Shown: piece after piece, positions 7,582 to 17,174 of the stretch
How positions within the stretch are numbered: the first letter of the stretch is position 1
How the letters are laid out: each line of letters opens with the position of its first letter
IMG/VR virus record: IMGVR_UViG_3300017971_000278
Span: 1 to 64,000 of that record
Strand: one strand, 5' to 3'
DNA from: a virus
Length of the DNA stretch: 64,000 nucleotides
Position numbers and translations under genes: made by a program
Notes under the pieces: generated by a model
What the model saw: the letters and a program-made list of their open reading frames with translations, nothing else
What the model was told of the DNA's origin: nothing
Database searches by the model: none

Positions 7582-10158
7582 CTAGATTGGTGGTGTTACA
7601 TCAACGTTAAATGAAAAGTTAGCTGCATTTCCAAACGGCGAAACCGGTGCGTCTTCACTTAACCCAAGACCACCTTCTATACTATTATAGCCACTATAAC
7701 CATACCACCAGGAATAATATCTATCTTCCATAGTTATTTTTATATAGCATGATTTGTATGCATCAAGCCCAGTGACAGTAAAACTATTATATGCACCATT
7801 GCCATCAGTTAGCAAGTAGTCATTTGCTCTTGTCCATGGACCTGTTTCTGCTGATGCGTGCCATATGTCATAAGTAAATTCAGGACCTTCTTTTTGCCAT
7901 TTCACTACTGTAGACCCAATATCAAATCCAGGTGTCATACTGATAATTCTTGGCTCGTAACCATAGAACCTAATTAAAGGATACACACCATAAGTAATAT
8001 TCTCTGAAACTATTTGTCTAATGTTATCAAGAGTAAAATCATTAAGAATAGTATGTGGTAGTTTAACAACCATTACTGCATTAGATGGATATATTTGTCC
8101 GTTAAAAGATCTTTCACTATCCATCCATTGTATTTCTGGATTAAGAAGCTTAGCTTCTTCATATTTGTCAGGATCAATGCCGCCACCGTCTTCTCTAATA
8201 TCAATTACAGAAAGTTTATTTTTATCATATGGTGGGTTTACAGATAATGCGGCCAAAACAAAATACTGAGAAAATACAGATGGTAATGTAAGCCCAGATC
8301 CAAGAGCGGCAATTTCATCACTAGCAATTCTGTCAGAGTTTGTTGTACGTTCATTAATAAAATTTACCAACTCAACAGTTCTGCCGTCAGCGATATTAAT
8401 CAAACCATTTGTTGGTACTTCTGTAATACTAGATGATAATTCAAACGCAGTGTCTGTTTTGTCAACATACTTAAAGTATCTATAATGACCAGACATATCC
8501 TTAGCTCTGAGCCATCCACTTTTTGGGAATCTATCTGTTGAGGCTACAGTAAACATATGACTAGGTAAAATTTCTACAACAGTAGCTGGCGATTGAGCAC
8601 TTGCAGTGGTGGTATTATCCCATGAATAATGTAGTCCTATTACGCCATTTATAAAATATCCACTGGTACTGCTAATTACTGTATTTTGTGAAAGATTCTC
8701 ATTGCCACTAGAGCTGTCTTGGTTTGTGCTAATTATCTTACCAGAGCGAGCAACTTTAACCCACATAATAGAAGCTGTTTGTGATGTTGAGTTTCCATTT
8801 GCAGAGTTTTTAGGAACAAGATAAATTACATTTGTTTGTTTATGAACGTCCTGATTAAAGATAGGATTCATTGTTAAACCAGTTAGAAGGTAATGGTTTT
8901 CTTTATATGGATAGTCGGCATATATTTTATAAGAGTCTAAGATATCAAAATCTACATTAACAATACCAGAGGCTCTATCAAACCCAAGCAATCCAGAAGT
9001 TGACCACAGAACTTCATCCCCATTTACATCTGTCACTACACTTCCATTAAAATCATAATAATTAGTACCGTTTAAACTAGAATTTGTTGTTATTGCATGC
9101 TGAACAACACCGTCTTTTTCAAATATAATAGATATATAATTAAATGATGTTCCAGTTTGTATTTCTTGATGTGGAAACTTTAACAGTCTATCATCTATTT
9201 TTTCACATTGTACAGCAGCAATAAATTTATATGGTTCAATAGGGGTAAATGCTTGGTTGGTAAACTCTGGCATTTCATATGTGGAGGCGTATCCATTATA
9301 AGTATTTTTAAATTCACCATTAACTACACGTGGGAACCATGGTTGTGTATCAGTATAATCAGTAGGGTGTTTTACAGATATCCTTTGAGACTCAAGATAT
9401 TTAATAGCAAACTTACTAGTAGTAGGGAGTTGCACATTATAGTTTTCAAGATAATATGCATATACCCACGGCTTTAAATCGCCCGGCGTAATGTACCAAA
9501 AATCATCAGACGTTGCTGGCAAATAAGCTTTCTCATTGTTTATAATTTCTGTATATGTAGTTTCTGTACCACTTACAGATGCTGTATATTGAACAAAGTA
9601 AATTGTGTAAGTATCATTTGTTGTATCAAAAACATTAGTAAGAGAATTAAATAAATTATAGTTAGATACTGTACTTGTTGGGCTGCCAGTAGTCTCATCA
9701 TATACATATTCAGGAACAGCTTTCCATTGGTCAGAACCAACCTTATTATAATTAGAATCAAATATTTGTATTGATTCTGGAATAACAGTAGATGGTAAAT
9801 TATGCTTATAGTACAAAGGAAGATATCCAGATTCAGCTTCAACAAATTGTTGTGTAATTAAAAAATTAGAATTAGCAACGTTTACATTCTTAACACTAGT
9901 AGTTGCTATAAATTCTTGTGTTGTACTTGTTCTTGAGTTCGCTGGCAAAGAATCACTGCGATCACCAATAAATAAATTAACTTCTGGAGTTATTTCTTGT
10001 GAACCAACATATGCCAACTTAGTAGCATCTGCTGTTGGTTCTGCCAAGTAAACAATTTTAGCAATACGTTTCTTTACGTTCTGTCTAGTACTAACATTAA
10101 AAGGAGTACCAGTAACACTAGTTAATCTAAAACTAAAATTTGTAGAAATAGTTGTCAT
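7582..10158 (-). CDS. Large tail appendage/fibre-like protein with C-terminal FN3-like domain
   Basis: 858 residues, ATG at 10158 with AGGA upstream. The composition is low in charge and rich in Asn, Thr, Ser and Tyr, as in fibre and baseplate-peripheral proteins. Around residues 765-850 an FN3-like unit is visible: a Val-Val-Lys-Trp strand, a Tyr-Asp-Ile-Trp strand, and a final Ser-Cys-Tyr-Ile-Lys-Ile strand. Short repeats such as Val-Tyr-Asp-Glu-Thr and Gly-Ser-Pro suggest multiple beta domains. No collagen-like or intramolecular-chaperone end was identified. It follows two other fibre-like genes and probably belongs to the same peripheral structure. Confidence 0.8.
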   Translation of the reverse strand: MTTISTNFSFRLTSVTGTPFNVSTRQNVKKRIAKIVYLAEPTADATKLAYVGSQEITPEVNLFIGDRSDSLPANSRTSTTQEFIATTSVKNVNVANSNFLITQQFVEAESGYLPLYYKHNLPSTVIPESIQIFDSNYNKVGSDQWKAVPEYVYDETTGSPTSTVSNYNLFNSLTNVFDTTNDTYTIYFVQYTASVSGTETTYTEIINNEKAYLPATSDDFWYITPGDLKPWVYAYYLENYNVQLPTTSKFAIKYLESQRISVKHPTDYTDTQPWFPRVVNGEFKNTYNGYASTYEMPEFTNQAFTPIEPYKFIAAVQCEKIDDRLLKFPHQEIQTGTSFNYISIIFEKDGVVQHAITTNSSLNGTNYYDFNGSVVTDVNGDEVLWSTSGLLGFDRASGIVNVDFDILDSYKIYADYPYKENHYLLTGLTMNPIFNQDVHKQTNVIYLVPKNSANGNSTSQTASIMWVKVARSGKIISTNQDSSSGNENLSQNTVISSTSGYFINGVIGLHYSWDNTTTASAQSPATVVEILPSHMFTVASTDRFPKSGWLRAKDMSGHYRYFKYVDKTDTAFELSSSITEVPTNGLINIADGRTVELVNFINERTTNSDRIASDEIAALGSGLTLPSVFSQYFVLAALSVNPPYDKNKLSVIDIREDGGGIDPDKYEEAKLLNPEIQWMDSERSFNGQIYPSNAVMVVKLPHTILNDFTLDNIRQIVSENITYGVYPLIRFYGYEPRIISMTPGFDIGSTVVKWQKEGPEFTYDIWHASAETGPWTRANDYLLTDGNGAYNSFTVTGLDAYKSCYIKITMEDRYYSWWYGYSGYNSIEGGLGLSEDAPVSPFGNAANFSFNVDVTPPI

Positions 10159-10168
10159 TTAACAAATC

Positions 10169-12688
10169 CTATGATGCTGTTATTTTTAAAGTGCCGCCGC
10201 TGTTCCATACAATACCAGCACCCCCACCAGTCGGATCAACAGTAGGAAGTCCACTCATGACAAGGTTTCCAGTGCTTGTTGATGTATCTAATTTAATATT
10301 GCCACTTGTAGTAGTTTTTAAATGCAGATCACCTTGAGCAACAGTAATGTTAATACTATCGCGAGTTGAAAGCCATGCGTTTTGCCACCCAAGAATAAGT
10401 GGTCTAGAATACGTGGCACCAGTTTTTGTATTAAAAATAAATCTACTATCTGTGGCTCCAGTTTTATCTGGAGAGTAAAATATACCAGTTGGTGTGTGTG
10501 TGCCAAAAGTACCAAGTCCACCAGAATCGTTTAACCAGCCCTCTCCTTCTGTAGTAAAAGAAGTTGCTTTTCCATCGCCAGTATCAGAAAAGAAAATAGC
10601 ATTAGAATATACATTAAAAAAATCAGAACCAACAATACCAGGAGAAGTAAAATACTCTTCAAGGTCTTCAACATTATTAGCAGCTCGTAATGTAGCACCA
10701 CCAACACTATCAATAGTATTTGTTGCTCCGTCAACCCATGGAACACCACGAAACCTAAACTCTCTCATTTGCTCTGGAGCAAAACGTAAAGTTGTTCCTG
10801 GTGCATTACCATCTAGATCTGGTGTGATATCTAAAACATCTGTATGATCAGTTTGACTCATTTTTGCAGGAAGATTAAAAACATCATATGTAGCACTTAC
10901 AGTCCTGCAGCCTAAAAGCATTCTAATATAATTTGGTTCATTTCTTTGACCAAGATCAAATCCTAATACAGCACCATCCCACTTCTCATATGTTCCAGGG
11001 GCAGCTTCGTCATAATAACCTCTTAAAAATAAAGGACCGCTAGTACCAGAATATATAGAAAGAGAACCACATGCTTTTTTATCGTTTGCATAATTTGATC
11101 CATATCTTGTTGTGGCAGCACCAGTGTGTCTCAGGCCAAATCCACTTCTGTACGCTCGACCACCTGTAATAAAATCACCATCGCCCCATAGTCCAGAAAG
11201 TTTTATACATGCATTTTGATCTTCACTAAACCCATCTGTATTGCCACCACCGAAACTTACAGCAAAACTATGATGTGCATATTCTGCAAAATCACTACCA
11301 GGTCTAAGAACAAAACCACCACTTCCATCACCTAAATAATCACCAGTAAGAACAAAATCGCCTCGCATAGCATTACCAGTATTACCAGTTCCGGTACCAT
11401 AGGTGTCGTTAACATCGTTATCCATATAACCACCACGATGTAAATATTGAGAATGTGGATTTACAGGATAATTAGATTCAGTGAACATATATCTTTCAAC
11501 ATCAGCAAGACTATTGTCTATATCACCAGTATACCTATCTTCTAGATTATCGTGAGACAATGGTACAGTATACCCAAGAGTTGGGTTATCAGTTAGACCG
11601 ACATGTTCATTATTCCTAGTCATCTGCATAAGATAATTAATATTTTCTGCCACGCTACTACCAGAAACAATAACTCTATATGAAGAACTACCAACTGTTA
11701 ACCAATCTAATGGAGTTTCAAGCGTAAGAGAATTAGCATCTTTATATTTAAATGTTATTTGTGGTACTACCCTGCCTGTTGATTCTGGGCCGTCCCACAA
11801 TAAACAAAAACCTTCTGGGATCGTATCTCCAGTAGAAAGACCAGCTCCTGTTATAGCAGGTGGTAATCTATATAAAGATGTGTACCCAGGTAGGTATGCC
11901 CAAGTTGAATCGTCAGCATCAGACGATGCCAAAGATCTTTGTCCATATGCATTAACATCAGATGTACGTGTTTGATTCGCGACAGAAGGAAAGGTAAGTG
12001 TGTAGGTTGTTACACTACCAACATCTCCAACTTTAGCTACAGTACAAAGTGTTGACTCTTCCCAGTTTGGTATAACATTTTGTGTACCCCATGGAACGCC
12101 AGGGCCAAACATATTAAGATTACTTATCGTAAGTGTAATAGCAACAGAAGTAACCTCGTATGCAGTGATTACACCTTTGTAATAATCAACATAAAAATCA
12201 CCATCAGCAACAACAAGTTCTGGAGATGCTTTTTCTGAATTTAATACACTGTCTGTATCTCCAGAAACAGAAACATCTGACCATGTTAACGCACTGATAC
12301 TAGAAGACTTACTTGTTTCAGTAAGAGTAGAATCTACCTTAACCAAGGGGTAACCAAGAGTCCATGAGTTTCTATCTGCGGCCAAAACAACATTTATAGA
12401 ACTTACATTCTGTTGGTTCCAACATCCACCAGCTGGAGACATCCAATCAGATGGACCAACACACCTAGCAATACTAGCTTGACTAAGATTCTTTAAGCTT
12501 AATCTATATGCTCCACCAGAACCAGTGTGGCTAGTATAGTCCCAAGGATCTCCAATACCCAATGACATGCGCGAGAATGCGCTATCTGTATGTTTGACAA
12601 GTCCTGTAAATTTTTGTGCTGTTCCCTGTTCTCCTTTTACAAAATCAAAAGGGACCGGGAAAACATCTTGCATTTTATCTTGACTCAT
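10169..12688 (-). CDS. Tail fibre-like protein
   Basis: 839 residues, ATG at 12688 after a strong GGAGG. The protein is Gly-, Ser-, Thr- and Asp-rich with few Lys. The central region (roughly 400-600) is Gly/Asp-rich with alternating aromatics and resembles phage fibre shafts or beta-helical trimers. The last ~80 residues contain short, regular strands (Ile-Asn-Ile-Thr-Val-Ala, Leu-His-Leu-Lys-Thr, Ile-Lys-Leu-Asp-Thr) typical of triple beta-helix fibre ends. The ordered N-terminus (Gln-Asp-Val-Phe-Pro-Val-Pro) may attach to the baseplate. Host-receptor contact is inferred from position and composition, not from a recognised domain. Confidence 0.8.
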   Translation of the reverse strand: MSQDKMQDVFPVPFDFVKGEQGTAQKFTGLVKHTDSAFSRMSLGIGDPWDYTSHTGSGGAYRLSLKNLSQASIARCVGPSDWMSPAGGCWNQQNVSSINVVLAADRNSWTLGYPLVKVDSTLTETSKSSSISALTWSDVSVSGDTDSVLNSEKASPELVVADGDFYVDYYKGVITAYEVTSVAITLTISNLNMFGPGVPWGTQNVIPNWEESTLCTVAKVGDVGSVTTYTLTFPSVANQTRTSDVNAYGQRSLASSDADDSTWAYLPGYTSLYRLPPAITGAGLSTGDTIPEGFCLLWDGPESTGRVVPQITFKYKDANSLTLETPLDWLTVGSSSYRVIVSGSSVAENINYLMQMTRNNEHVGLTDNPTLGYTVPLSHDNLEDRYTGDIDNSLADVERYMFTESNYPVNPHSQYLHRGGYMDNDVNDTYGTGTGNTGNAMRGDFVLTGDYLGDGSGGFVLRPGSDFAEYAHHSFAVSFGGGNTDGFSEDQNACIKLSGLWGDGDFITGGRAYRSGFGLRHTGAATTRYGSNYANDKKACGSLSIYSGTSGPLFLRGYYDEAAPGTYEKWDGAVLGFDLGQRNEPNYIRMLLGCRTVSATYDVFNLPAKMSQTDHTDVLDITPDLDGNAPGTTLRFAPEQMREFRFRGVPWVDGATNTIDSVGGATLRAANNVEDLEEYFTSPGIVGSDFFNVYSNAIFFSDTGDGKATSFTTEGEGWLNDSGGLGTFGTHTPTGIFYSPDKTGATDSRFIFNTKTGATYSRPLILGWQNAWLSTRDSINITVAQGDLHLKTTTSGNIKLDTSTSTGNLVMSGLPTVDPTGGGAGIVWNSGGTLKITAS

Positions 12689-12696
12689 AATACCTC

Positions 12697-15600
12697 CTAC
12701 GGAGTAGTAATCTCAAAAGTAAAACCTAATGTTCTAAAAGGAGCAGATGCCCATTCATCAGTTTCACCTGTTCCACCAACTAGATCAATTACATTGTACG
12801 GTCCAGAGTGTGGATTAATTGTAATAAAAGTTGCTCCGTCTATACCGGAAGCAACAGTGTCGTTGTCACCAACTAACTTCCATCCAAATGGAACTTTCTG
12901 GTCAGACGTATTTATATATTCACCAAGCATATATTCAGGAAGGGATATTCTTCCAATTACCGAGTCACTATATATATATTGATTATAGTATGGACTCCAG
13001 CAGTGTGCTTGGAATGTAACTAGTTTACTGGATACCAACCAGTATCCACCTATTTCATAAGAAGAACCTACTCCACAATCTGGTGCAGAACCAGCAGGAA
13101 CTACAACTCTCCAAAACCCATCATATGGGTCGCTAGCATCATCAATTTGTTCCACTAGATATGGCCGCACAGGGACATAAGCGCCTAAAGAACCAGTTAC
13201 TGGATTAACAGCTGTACTATCAAGAAGTGGACCGGTTGTTTCGTAGTTTATTAGTAGTACATCATCAAATTCTACGTATTCAGTTCCACCTGTCGCAATT
13301 GATGAAGTAAATGCAAGATAGATACCAGTAGCCGTAGCAGTAAAAGTAACATCAAATTGTTCCCAGGCTCCTGTAGTTCCACCAGTCCACAATGTTGTAG
13401 CATCATTTGTAACCAATGGTGCTTGGGTGCCATCACTTCTAGCCCAACCAGTAATTCTGTATTTTACACCAATAGTAGTTACTGCTAATTGATGAGCCTC
13501 CACTTGCACAGGAGGAGTTATGTCTATAGGAGCAGTAATCTTTAAACATTGACTTCCTTCATATGGTGTTATTGTGCTTTTTTCTATAGTTGTACTAGTA
13601 GATGTATCCCAAGCGCCGTTTTGCTCTATAACTGTTATGTTGTCGTATTCACTATATTCGCCAGCAGCATTTGCAAATGTTGCTAACGTAAAGTCTGTAG
13701 CTGTAGCAATAAAAGTAAATGATATATCTTGCCAACTAGAGGAAATTGTTCCAGTCCACATAGTTGACCCATCATGTGTAATTAATGGATACTCATTTCC
13801 AGTACCAGAACTTCTTGCTTTTCCAGAAACTTTATATGATTTTCCAATTGTTAAAACGTTTTGATATGCTGTAGCATATGTATTATGTAATCTTAAACAG
13901 TACGTACTGCCAGCTATGTCAGAAGATTCTCTAGATATCTTTTTAGAACTTAACCAAGAACCATTTTGTTCTAAAACTTCAATGTCGTCAAATTCGACAT
14001 ACTCACTTCCACCTGGGCCAGAACAGGTAAATCCAAGATCCACATCTGTACCACCAGATAAAAATGTTAGATTAAACTGCTCCCAGGTTCCTGTAGTGCC
14101 ACCTGTCCATATTAAACTGCCACTACCAACCCATATTTTTGGGGCTTCAGTCCCATCACTTCTAGCCCATCCAGTAATCCTATATGACTTACCAGAAGTT
14201 AAAACGCTTTGCGTAACAGTACATGTGCCAGCGCCAACATCAGCTGTTAATCTTAAGTGCTGTGTTCCTTCTTGTAGCGGAGGTGTTGTATCTTTTGTTG
14301 GTGTACAGTCCCATTCTGACCAAGCAGCAACTCCAACAGCCTCCATGTCTCCATCAACAATTACATCAGTTAATGTTGCTTCAAAATTACCATCCACAAT
14401 AGGATCTGTAGAGGGAACAGTTTCCATATCACCATCAGTAAGCAGGTTTACAGTACTCATTCCGTACTGTTGATAAACAACTACCTTCCTGCCATTAATA
14501 GGATCACCTTCAGAAACAGTAGCACCATCCCATGCTTCTAAGTCATGCTCAAGAATCATTTCTTGTGACCATTGTGCATAATCAGCAGCATCTTGCACCC
14601 AAGATGGAGTATCGGCTTGATACATAGAAAGTAAAAGAGCATCAAGATCTTCATGACCCATAATAGGATCGTCTTTTAAAATTTGGTATAAATATATTTC
14701 ATCTTCTTTTCCAGTAAGCCCGGTTTCAGAAACACTAAGAATAAGCTCCCTGTCATCTGGATAACTTGCATGAGTAGAATTTCTTACAATAGTTGTATAA
14801 AAACCAAGCTCATCAGAAGACACGGGTGGTTGGTATGTAGTATAAGCGTCACCAGAAGAATCAGTTACAGATATAGAAGCACTATCACCGTCTAAATAAC
14901 CCAAATCTACTGGGCTTATTGTAAATCCAACTTCCACATCACTTACAGGCACACTGCTAGCAGAAAGCACATTGGCCTTTAAAATACCGTAATCAGAACC
15001 TACAGTGATTGGACCATATTCAATTGGAGAAGCAGTCCCTAAAATCTTTTGTTTGTTTATTTCTAATGTAATAGTAGCAGCTTCAAGATCACTGTGTGAT
15101 ATACAAACAAACCCTTGATTCGTAGATTGTGTTACGGGATTAACATCAGCATCTATAGCAACAATACTCTGATCTCTATTAAGTTCTTCGTATTCTATTC
15201 TTGGCACTGTTGTGTAAGCAGCAACAATGTGTGTTCCTGAAGTTGGAACTCCACTTCCAGCGGCACTACCAAAATAAACAATACCTAAATCTTTATCTAA
15301 AAAGTATCTTTTGGTATTCGGATAAGACCAGCTTCCAGTAATTAAATCCCACCAAGAATCCATTCTAGTCCATTCTTCCCATGTTGTACTATTAGCAACA
15401 TAAAGATGAAATGAACTATCAGCAAGAACAGGAAAATTCTCTAAATAAAACACCTGATAGTCTGAGCCGGTGGACAAACCAAGATACTCACATGCAGCTA
15501 GATCATTATATTGTGTTGGTATAACACCATACTGTTCTGAGTAGTCACGATTAAACCAAAGTCTTGTTGTGCCATCTATGGTGTTGCTATCAACTACAAA

Positions 15601-16224
15601 TTCTCTTTTGGTAGTATCTACATTGGCCCATGTAATAGTGCCCAAATCAGAAACTGTTTCTAATTGAGTTCCGCTTGAGTATATCCCGGTAAATCTGTAT
15701 CGTTGATTAATGCGTGTTTTATAAGTATTCTCTTTTAAAGAATCACGCTTAAAAGTAGCAGCAAGGATTGGCGTTGTGATATCTGGGGTGGTAGAAAGTT
15801 CAATATAATTTCTACCGTCGCGATTATCGCTTGTATTGATGTACTGAACTACGCTGTTGTCGCTGTAATAAAAATAATCAACATTATAACGATAGTAAAA
15901 ACCATTACTTACAAACGGGTACCAGTGTTTTTCGCCGTCTTGCAATACCTCAGTAAAGTCACTAACATAAAGATCATCTAAATTTGCTGCGCCAACTCCA
16001 GAGCGAAAATAACTAGAAGCACTAACACCTTGTATAGATGGATCTGATAATCTCGGAAGAGATGGAAGTTTAAGATCAAAAGGACTTCCCCATCTCTTTA
16101 TATCAAATGTCCAACCTTCAGGTATATCAAGAGGGTGTTCGAATCCAACATATGGTCTCATACTGGCTTCTCTGACAACTATTTGTTCAGTAGTTACTTT
16201 AATACTTGATCTAGTAAGCGTCAT
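12697..16224 (-). CDS. Tail fibre/appendage protein with three CBM-like jelly-roll repeats
   Basis: 1,175 residues, ATG at 16224 overlapping the upstream stop by one base, with GGGGTGAA upstream. The N-terminal half is beta-rich and carries many Tyr/Trp/Asp turns. Residues ~420-510 look Ig-like. From about residue 620 to 1000 there are three tandem copies of a ~120-residue unit: a Lys-Ser-Tyr-(Arg/Lys)-(Ile/Val) strand, a Gly-(Trp/Lys)-Ala-Arg-Ser turn, a Trp-Thr-Gly, a Trp-Glu-Gln/Trp-Gln-Asp strand, and a Glu-Tyr-x-Glu-(Phe/Tyr)-Asp end. That layout matches CBM_4_9-type carbohydrate-binding jelly rolls. Binding of host surface polysaccharide is inferred. The C-terminal ~170 residues are distinct. 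Confidence 0.85.
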   Translation of the reverse strand: MTLTRSSIKVTTEQIVVREASMRPYVGFEHPLDIPEGWTFDIKRWGSPFDLKLPSLPRLSDPSIQGVSASSYFRSGVGAANLDDLYVSDFTEVLQDGEKHWYPFVSNGFYYRYNVDYFYYSDNSVVQYINTSDNRDGRNYIELSTTPDITTPILAATFKRDSLKENTYKTRINQRYRFTGIYSSGTQLETVSDLGTITWANVDTTKREFVVDSNTIDGTTRLWFNRDYSEQYGVIPTQYNDLAACEYLGLSTGSDYQVFYLENFPVLADSSFHLYVANSTTWEEWTRMDSWWDLITGSWSYPNTKRYFLDKDLGIVYFGSAAGSGVPTSGTHIVAAYTTVPRIEYEELNRDQSIVAIDADVNPVTQSTNQGFVCISHSDLEAATITLEINKQKILGTASPIEYGPITVGSDYGILKANVLSASSVPVSDVEVGFTISPVDLGYLDGDSASISVTDSSGDAYTTYQPPVSSDELGFYTTIVRNSTHASYPDDRELILSVSETGLTGKEDEIYLYQILKDDPIMGHEDLDALLLSMYQADTPSWVQDAADYAQWSQEMILEHDLEAWDGATVSEGDPINGRKVVVYQQYGMSTVNLLTDGDMETVPSTDPIVDGNFEATLTDVIVDGDMEAVGVAAWSEWDCTPTKDTTPPLQEGTQHLRLTADVGAGTCTVTQSVLTSGKSYRITGWARSDGTEAPKIWVGSGSLIWTGGTTGTWEQFNLTFLSGGTDVDLGFTCSGPGGSEYVEFDDIEVLEQNGSWLSSKKISRESSDIAGSTYCLRLHNTYATAYQNVLTIGKSYKVSGKARSSGTGNEYPLITHDGSTMWTGTISSSWQDISFTFIATATDFTLATFANAAGEYSEYDNITVIEQNGAWDTSTSTTIEKSTITPYEGSQCLKITAPIDITPPVQVEAHQLAVTTIGVKYRITGWARSDGTQAPLVTNDATTLWTGGTTGAWEQFDVTFTATATGIYLAFTSSIATGGTEYVEFDDVLLINYETTGPLLDSTAVNPVTGSLGAYVPVRPYLVEQIDDASDPYDGFWRVVVPAGSAPDCGVGSSYEIGGYWLVSSKLVTFQAHCWSPYYNQYIYSDSVIGRISLPEYMLGEYINTSDQKVPFGWKLVGDNDTVASGIDGATFITINPHSGPYNVIDLVGGTGETDEWASAPFRTLGFTFEITTP
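13225..14350 (-). repeat. Three tandem CBM-like protein repeats
   Basis: Within the 1,175-residue fibre protein, units at about residues 625-755, 755-872 and 872-1000 share the Ala-Arg-Ser-(Asp/Ser)-Gly-Thr turn, a Trp-Thr-Gly, and an acidic Tyr-Asp end. Units one and three are most alike (both have Ile-Thr-Gly-Trp-Ala-Arg-Ser-Asp-Gly-Thr). Unit two has drifted (Val-Ser-Gly-Lys-Ala-Arg). Intragenic duplication is the simplest reading. Boundaries are approximate. Confidence 0.75.
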
Positions 16225-17174
16225 TATTCACCCCAAAATACCTTTGTTTCTGTAAATAGCTGATGATATGTTTCTGACCCTTCTGTGTTAAGAACAGTAT
16301 TTATTTCAGTACCAGAGTCGTCTGTCTCGTGATTAAAAAGTTCATATTGAAAATCGTCATCTTGAAAAGTATATATCTTTATTGGAGTATAGTCTACTTC
16401 AAAAGGAAAAACAGATCCATGATAAGACACAGCTAAATCTCCTTGTGGAACAGAGTATACATATATTTTTCCATTTACGCGGTCAACCATATATTCTCCT
16501 TTTGCAGAAGGAGTGCCAGTAACCTCTGTTTTAAAAGTTTCAGTCTCATCAAAAACAAGACTTGTTTCAACGATATGTTGTGCTGATAATACAGTTAGCG
16601 AGTCAGTATCAATTGGATCACCCTGTACATAAATATCAGTATTGCCGTTAATAAGATTAGTAGAGTGTGTATTTGGTCTCATTCCAGATTCTATCGTTGC
16701 AGAAAAACATTGAGACGTATTGATAGCGGCAACCAAATCATCCAGAAAATACCCAGTATCTGTTGGTTGGTATGTCCTAATTGTAGAATCTATTACTCTT
16801 GTTCCGTCTGTACGATAATCACTATACAAAACAACCTTGTTTGCAAGAATATCAACTCTTGGATTTCTGGCTATTGGATTGCCAGCACTATTTAACTTAA
16901 GAGAAATAGTCATTGCTTTTTGTCTAGAATACCCAAGCTCTCTAGTAATACCATTGATAGCACCTTCGTATGTGCCACCATCAGGATGTACAGCAACGTC
17001 CATAATCCTTTGTTTAAATTCAGCATTTGTTTCTTCATCGAGACGATTTAAAGACACTAGATCTGAAATCAAATCAAGATGACTAACTATATTTTTACTT
17101 GTAGGTGTGCCAGTATATTCATTTATACTAGTGATTCTAAAAGCAAAACTTTGAAATTTCATATTGTTGCCCAT
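16224..17174 (-). CDS. Baseplate/tail protein of unknown family
   Basis: 316 residues, ATG at 17174 sharing a base with the upstream stop (TAATG), so translation is coupled. Residues ~40-85 contain an acidic helix with Glu-Glu-Thr-Asn-Ala-Glu-Phe-Lys-Gln-Arg followed by Gly-Thr-Tyr-Glu-Gly-Ala-Ile. That pattern resembles the region in baseplate J-type proteins where a repeat unit precedes a helical bundle. The remainder is beta-rich and ends Val-Phe-Trp-Gly-Glu. Position between the 545-residue baseplate gene and the CBM fibre suggests an adaptor linking fibres to the baseplate. No confident family match. Confidence 0.75.
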   Translation of the reverse strand: MGNNMKFQSFAFRITSINEYTGTPTSKNIVSHLDLISDLVSLNRLDEETNAEFKQRIMDVAVHPDGGTYEGAINGITRELGYSRQKAMTISLKLNSAGNPIARNPRVDILANKVVLYSDYRTDGTRVIDSTIRTYQPTDTGYFLDDLVAAINTSQCFSATIESGMRPNTHSTNLINGNTDIYVQGDPIDTDSLTVLSAQHIVETSLVFDETETFKTEVTGTPSAKGEYMVDRVNGKIYVYSVPQGDLAVSYHGSVFPFEVDYTPIKIYTFQDDDFQYELFNHETDDSGTEINTVLNTEGSETYHQLFTETKVFWGE

